64,000 nucleotides of DNA from an uncultured Spirochaetaceae bacterium (GTDB lineage Bacteria; Spirochaetota; Spirochaetia; Sphaerochaetales; Sphaerochaetaceae), in assembly GCA_944389505.1 (NCBI GenBank), contig CALXMP010000001.1, positions 1 to 64,000 of the forward strand. The letters are read 5' to 3'. Made by a program: the position numbers and the translations under genes. Within the stretch, counting starts at the first letter, position 1; each line of letters starts with the position of its first letter. This document shows, one piece after another, positions 61,215-64,000 of the stretch. The notes beneath the pieces were generated by a model. That model was not told the DNA's origin, ran no database searches, and saw only the letters and a program-made list of their open reading frames with translations.

Positions 61215-61619
61215 TTACACCGCAGATGATGGCGAGAACAGAATCCTGACGGATGAGGGTCTGGTGCTCACTGCAAGACCATCATCGGTGAAGATATCAT
61301 TATCGTAATAAAGCTCAACAGGAACCCTTGCTATACCTTCGCTACTGACCGAGGAGAAGTCCGCAGATGCAGATATCTCGGATGGATCAACCAGGTAGAT
61401 GATACTATCAGGGCCTGTAATCACAATCTCAATCGTATCCGGTATGAGCGATACCGCGACAAAGCCTTCAGGAAGATCAACATCAAGAGGCACTGTGACA
61501 ACCCTATCATTGACATTCAGGACCTTCACGGCAAGAACGATGAACAGTGCAATCAGGAATGAGAATATCTTGGCAATCCAGTTTGAAAGGAGGCTTGAGA
61601 CAATCTTACTCTGCTTCAT
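61215..61619 (-). CDS. YbbR-domain protein (CdaR-like)
   Basis: 134 residues from the ATG at 61619; GGAGG six bases upstream decides this over 61655. One N-terminal membrane helix (about 14-34) is followed by a single YbbR beta domain (VVTVPLDVDLPEGF, then PDTIEIVITGP). In Firmicutes, CdaR is a membrane partner that modulates diadenylate cyclase CdaA, and the gene overlaps cdaA here by 14 bases, so the same role is likely. It has one YbbR unit where Bacillus CdaR has several. Confidence 0.88.
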   Translation of the reverse strand: MKQSKIVSSLLSNWIAKIFSFLIALFIVLAVKVLNVNDRVVTVPLDVDLPEGFVAVSLIPDTIEIVITGPDSIIYLVDPSEISASADFSSVSSEGIARVPVELYYDNDIFTDDGLAVSTRPSSVRILFSPSSAV

Positions 61620-62424
61620 TCTGAACCTCCTTGCCTGCTGCATCAGGAAGAACATCCTTATAGCTGAATAGCGAGAGGAGCGTCCTCTTTATCGTCGCAT
61701 TGGACAGGTTGTAGTAGATATTCGCATTGTATGCGAGTGATATTGCCCCAGTCTCCTCGGAGACGACAAGGATGATTGCATCGGATTCCTCTGCAAGACC
61801 AAGCGCAGCTCTGTGCCTCGTTCCGAATGTAGCCTTTATGCCCTTCTGCTCGGAAAGAGGAAGATAGCATGCAGCATATGCAATCCTTCCTCCCATCACC
61901 ACAGCAGCTCCGTCATGGAGCGGTGTATCATGATCGAAGATGGTCAGAAGAAGCGTCGATGAGAGATCAGCATTGAGCTTCGTACCTGAATCGAGAATCG
62001 ACTGAATATCCGTATGCCTTGGGAAGACAATAAGAGCTCCCCTCTTCTTTTCCACAAGGATATTGCACGCATTGAGAATTGAATCAATCTGATCGCTTGT
62101 CGTCTGACCACCTATCCTGAACAGCCTCGATTTCCTGGTGAATGATGATGAGAATGCTCTCCTGAGCTCTGGATGATAGAATACGCATATGAGCATCAGG
62201 AACGGCACAAGGAGCGTTCTCATTATGCTTGTCAGGACATCGAGTTTGAGGACATAGCATAGGAGATAGATCACGAGAAGGCCGAAGATAAAGCCAATCA
62301 CCTCCGTGGCCTTCGTATCTGACAGAGCAATATAGACTCTGTAGATCGCAAATGTGAGAACAGCGACCTCTACAGCCATTCTTATATAATCGCCAACACT
62401 AAGCTCTGCAAGAATAGAGAACAC
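61606..62424 (-). CDS. cdaA: Diadenylate cyclase (c-di-AMP synthase)
   Basis: Makes cyclic di-AMP from two ATP. 272 residues. Three membrane helices lie within the first 85 residues, then the DAC domain with DGA at 171-173 and RHR at 203-205, both in family context (LHDGAAVV, GTRHRAALG). It lies three bases after glpK on the same strand. c-di-AMP normally controls potassium and osmotic balance. Confidence 0.95.
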   Translation of the reverse strand: MFSILAELSVGDYIRMAVEVAVLTFAIYRVYIALSDTKATEVIGFIFGLLVIYLLCYVLKLDVLTSIMRTLLVPFLMLICVFYHPELRRAFSSSFTRKSRLFRIGGQTTSDQIDSILNACNILVEKKRGALIVFPRHTDIQSILDSGTKLNADLSSTLLLTIFDHDTPLHDGAAVVMGGRIAYAACYLPLSEQKGIKATFGTRHRAALGLAEESDAIILVVSEETGAISLAYNANIYYNLSNATIKRTLLSLFSYKDVLPDAAGKEVQNEAE

Positions 62425-62427
62425 CCA

Positions 62428-63933
62428 TCACTCCTTATCAGGCTCGATCCAGTCAAGAGTACGGCTCACTGCCTTCTTCCAGCATCGTAGCTTATTCTGC
62501 CTTTCCTTGTCATCCATGAGAGGCAGCCATCTCATCTGTTCTTTCCAATATGGCCTCAGCGATTCCTCATCCTTCCATATCCCTGTAGTGATTCCCGCAG
62601 CATATGCAGCCCCAAGGCACGTCGTCTCATTTATCCTTGGACGCATCACCGGTATATTCATTATATCGGCCTGGAAAGCCATGAGCGGAACAGAGTTCGT
62701 CATGCCACCGTCGGCTTTCAGGACAGGAATCTTAACCCCGCTATCCATCTCCATCGCATCCTTCAGATCATTTGCCTGGAATGCGGCAGCTTCGAGGACA
62801 GCCCTGCATATATGGTTTCTGGTAGCGTACCCGGTAAGTCCTGCAATAACACCGCGGGCGTTGCTCTGCCAGTAAGGAGCAAAGAGTCCGGAGAAAGCCG
62901 GTACGATATATACACCACCGCAATCAGGCACCTCATCTGCAAGGCTATCGAGTTCCTGCGGAGTTGAGACAAGATGAAGGTTATCCCTGACCCATTGCAC
63001 AAGCGAACCCGCGACTGCTACAGAGCCTTCAAGCGCATATCTGGGCTTTTCGCCTTCCCGGTAATATGCAACAGTCGTCAGGAGCCCATGCCTGGATACG
63101 CAAGGCTCCGTTCCTATGTTCGTAAGCATGAAGCAACCGGTACCATATGTGCATTTGGACTCGCCTGGAGAGAAGCAGGCCTCGCCGAAGAGAGCCGCCT
63201 GCTGATCGCCGAGTATGCCTGCTACGGGAACAGATGCACCCAGCGGCCCCTCAGGATCCGTATATCCGTATATCCTCCCGATTGAAGGAACAATGTCAGG
63301 AAGCATCGAGCGGGAAATGCCAGTCAGCGACAGCATCTCATCATCCCATTCCAGGGAATGGATATCCATAAGCATGTAGCGCGATGCATTTGTCGCGTCT
63401 GTCACAGGCGTACCACCGGTAAGCCTTGCGACAAGGTAGCTGTCCATCGTGCCGAATACAATCTTACCGGCCTCTGCCGCCTTCCTTACCTTGGGGACAT
63501 TATCGAGAAGCCAGCGGATCTTGGATGCTGAGAAATACGGAGAATAAAGAAGCCCGGTCTTCTCTCTGAGCTTCTCCTCCGGGAAACGCTCCCTCAGCCC
63601 ATCGATATATGCACTGCCACGGAGATCCTGCCAGACTATCCCATGATAGCAGGGCTCTCCTGTCTCCCTGCTGAAAGGTATCACGGTCTCTCTTTGATTA
63701 GTTATCCCGATAGCTGAAAGATCCTCACCGGAAAGCCCAGCAGCTGAGAGCGCTTCCTTTATCACAGCAGACGTATTTGCCCAGATCTCCTCCGCATCAT
63801 GCTCAACCCAGCCCGGGCGAGGACAGATCTGCTTATGTTCCTTCTGCGCGGATGACACTACAGTGCCGTCACTTGTGAATATCATGAAACGGGTACTGGT
63901 AGTACCCTGATCAATAGCACCGATATACTTCAT
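62428..63933 (-). CDS. glpK: Glycerol kinase
   Basis: Phosphorylates glycerol to glycerol 3-phosphate. 501 residues of the FGGY family. The N-terminal ATP motif is DQGTTSTRF at 8-16, with NQRET near 80, a GTGCFML block near 265 and ADGGMT near 409. TGC-TATAAT ends six bases before the ATG and no Shine-Dalgarno sequence is present, so the message is probably leaderless. No glycerol facilitator or dehydrogenase lies within the window. Confidence 0.96.
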   Translation of the reverse strand: MKYIGAIDQGTTSTRFMIFTSDGTVVSSAQKEHKQICPRPGWVEHDAEEIWANTSAVIKEALSAAGLSGEDLSAIGITNQRETVIPFSRETGEPCYHGIVWQDLRGSAYIDGLRERFPEEKLREKTGLLYSPYFSASKIRWLLDNVPKVRKAAEAGKIVFGTMDSYLVARLTGGTPVTDATNASRYMLMDIHSLEWDDEMLSLTGISRSMLPDIVPSIGRIYGYTDPEGPLGASVPVAGILGDQQAALFGEACFSPGESKCTYGTGCFMLTNIGTEPCVSRHGLLTTVAYYREGEKPRYALEGSVAVAGSLVQWVRDNLHLVSTPQELDSLADEVPDCGGVYIVPAFSGLFAPYWQSNARGVIAGLTGYATRNHICRAVLEAAAFQANDLKDAMEMDSGVKIPVLKADGGMTNSVPLMAFQADIMNIPVMRPRINETTCLGAAYAAGITTGIWKDEESLRPYWKEQMRWLPLMDDKERQNKLRCWKKAVSRTLDWIEPDKE

Positions 63934-63939
63934 TCTTCA

Positions 63940-63945
63940 ATTATA
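63940..63945 (-). promoter_or_regulatory. Extended -10 box of glpK
   Basis: Minus strand TGC-TATAAT, six bases, ATG at 63933. The -35 match is weak. The last 55 bases of the window show nothing else. Confidence 0.55.
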
Positions 63946-64000
63946 GCACACGATTGCCATCATTCCTGAAGAGCATCGCTGAAGAACGATTTCCCTCCGA

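Noticed and set aside
1-64000. CRISPR arrays, rRNA genes, integrase-tRNA islands, replication origin
   Set aside because: I looked for regularly spaced repeats, rRNA landmarks, phage integrases and DnaA-box clusters and saw none.

Overview
The window reads as the chromosome of a spirochaete. Four things point there: the gene run ftsH-tilS-pth-rplY-tRNA-spoVG-ispE, an order familiar from Borrelia and Treponema; an archaeal-type PheRS pair; a long eukaryote-like (type 2) isoleucyl-tRNA synthetase; and several lipoproteins with loose lipoboxes. Genus cannot be fixed from this alone; a Sphaerochaeta- or Treponema-like gut organism is plausible. Almost all of the window is tightly packed housekeeping DNA with very short gaps and overlapping stops and starts.

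Layout. 0.2-5.4 kb is a minus-strand operon ileS-lipoprotein-fmdB-like-trpS. 5.7-7.0 kb holds two envelope proteins of unknown role. 7.0-8.4 kb is a solitary AAA/DUF4143-type ATPase bracketed by identical 14-bp palindromic repeats. 8.5-11.0 kb holds cca and the convergent rpmF-acpP-rnc operon. 11.1-12.9 kb is an ATPase plus a frameshifted DUF4276 gene, probably a decayed defence-like pair. 13-22.5 kb is core: yidD, udk, galM, lepA, ftsH, tilS, pth, rplY, tRNA-Gln, spoVG, ispE. 22.5-35 kb has a HAD phosphatase, an RluA enzyme, a PHP phosphatase, a coiled-coil protein, a DbpA-domain protein, an MBL hydrolase, a DksA-like protein, thrH, an AI-2E exporter, a D-lactate-type dehydrogenase, a PpiD/SurA-like chaperone, a DUF2804 protein and a YeiH exporter. 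35-40 kb is a RecA-like ATPase and a complete MacAB-TolC-like efflux operon. 40-46 kb is pheST, a fused alpha-beta 2-oxoacid dehydrogenase E1 and a flavin reductase.

46-50.5 kb is the one accessory island and the most interesting part. Two copies of a small module are present. Each has a toxin-side promoter with a perfect TTGACA-N16-TATAAT sequence, a tiny hydrophobic peptide gene resembling type I (TxpA/Hol_Tox-like) toxins, and a convergent antisense small RNA. The copy on the right is intact. The copy on the left is split by an IS110-family insertion at the 3' end of its toxin, and its toxin frame has decayed. Between them lies a large GLUG-repeat surface lipoprotein. Its promoter carries a run of nine G between the -35 and -10 boxes, the layout of a phase-variable promoter.

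50.5-64 kb is again ordinary: LysR regulator, Na+/H+-type antiporter and MgtC-like protein; a three-gene ABC importer whose ATPase has a large insert; a purine salvage operon (hpt, second phosphoribosyltransferase, purA); cdaA with a YbbR-domain partner; and glpK.

A pattern that crosses the whole window is that many single genes have a TANNNT -10 box, often with an extended TGC, exactly 6-7 bases before the start codon and no Shine-Dalgarno sequence. This implies leaderless mRNAs alongside the normal GGAGG-led genes.
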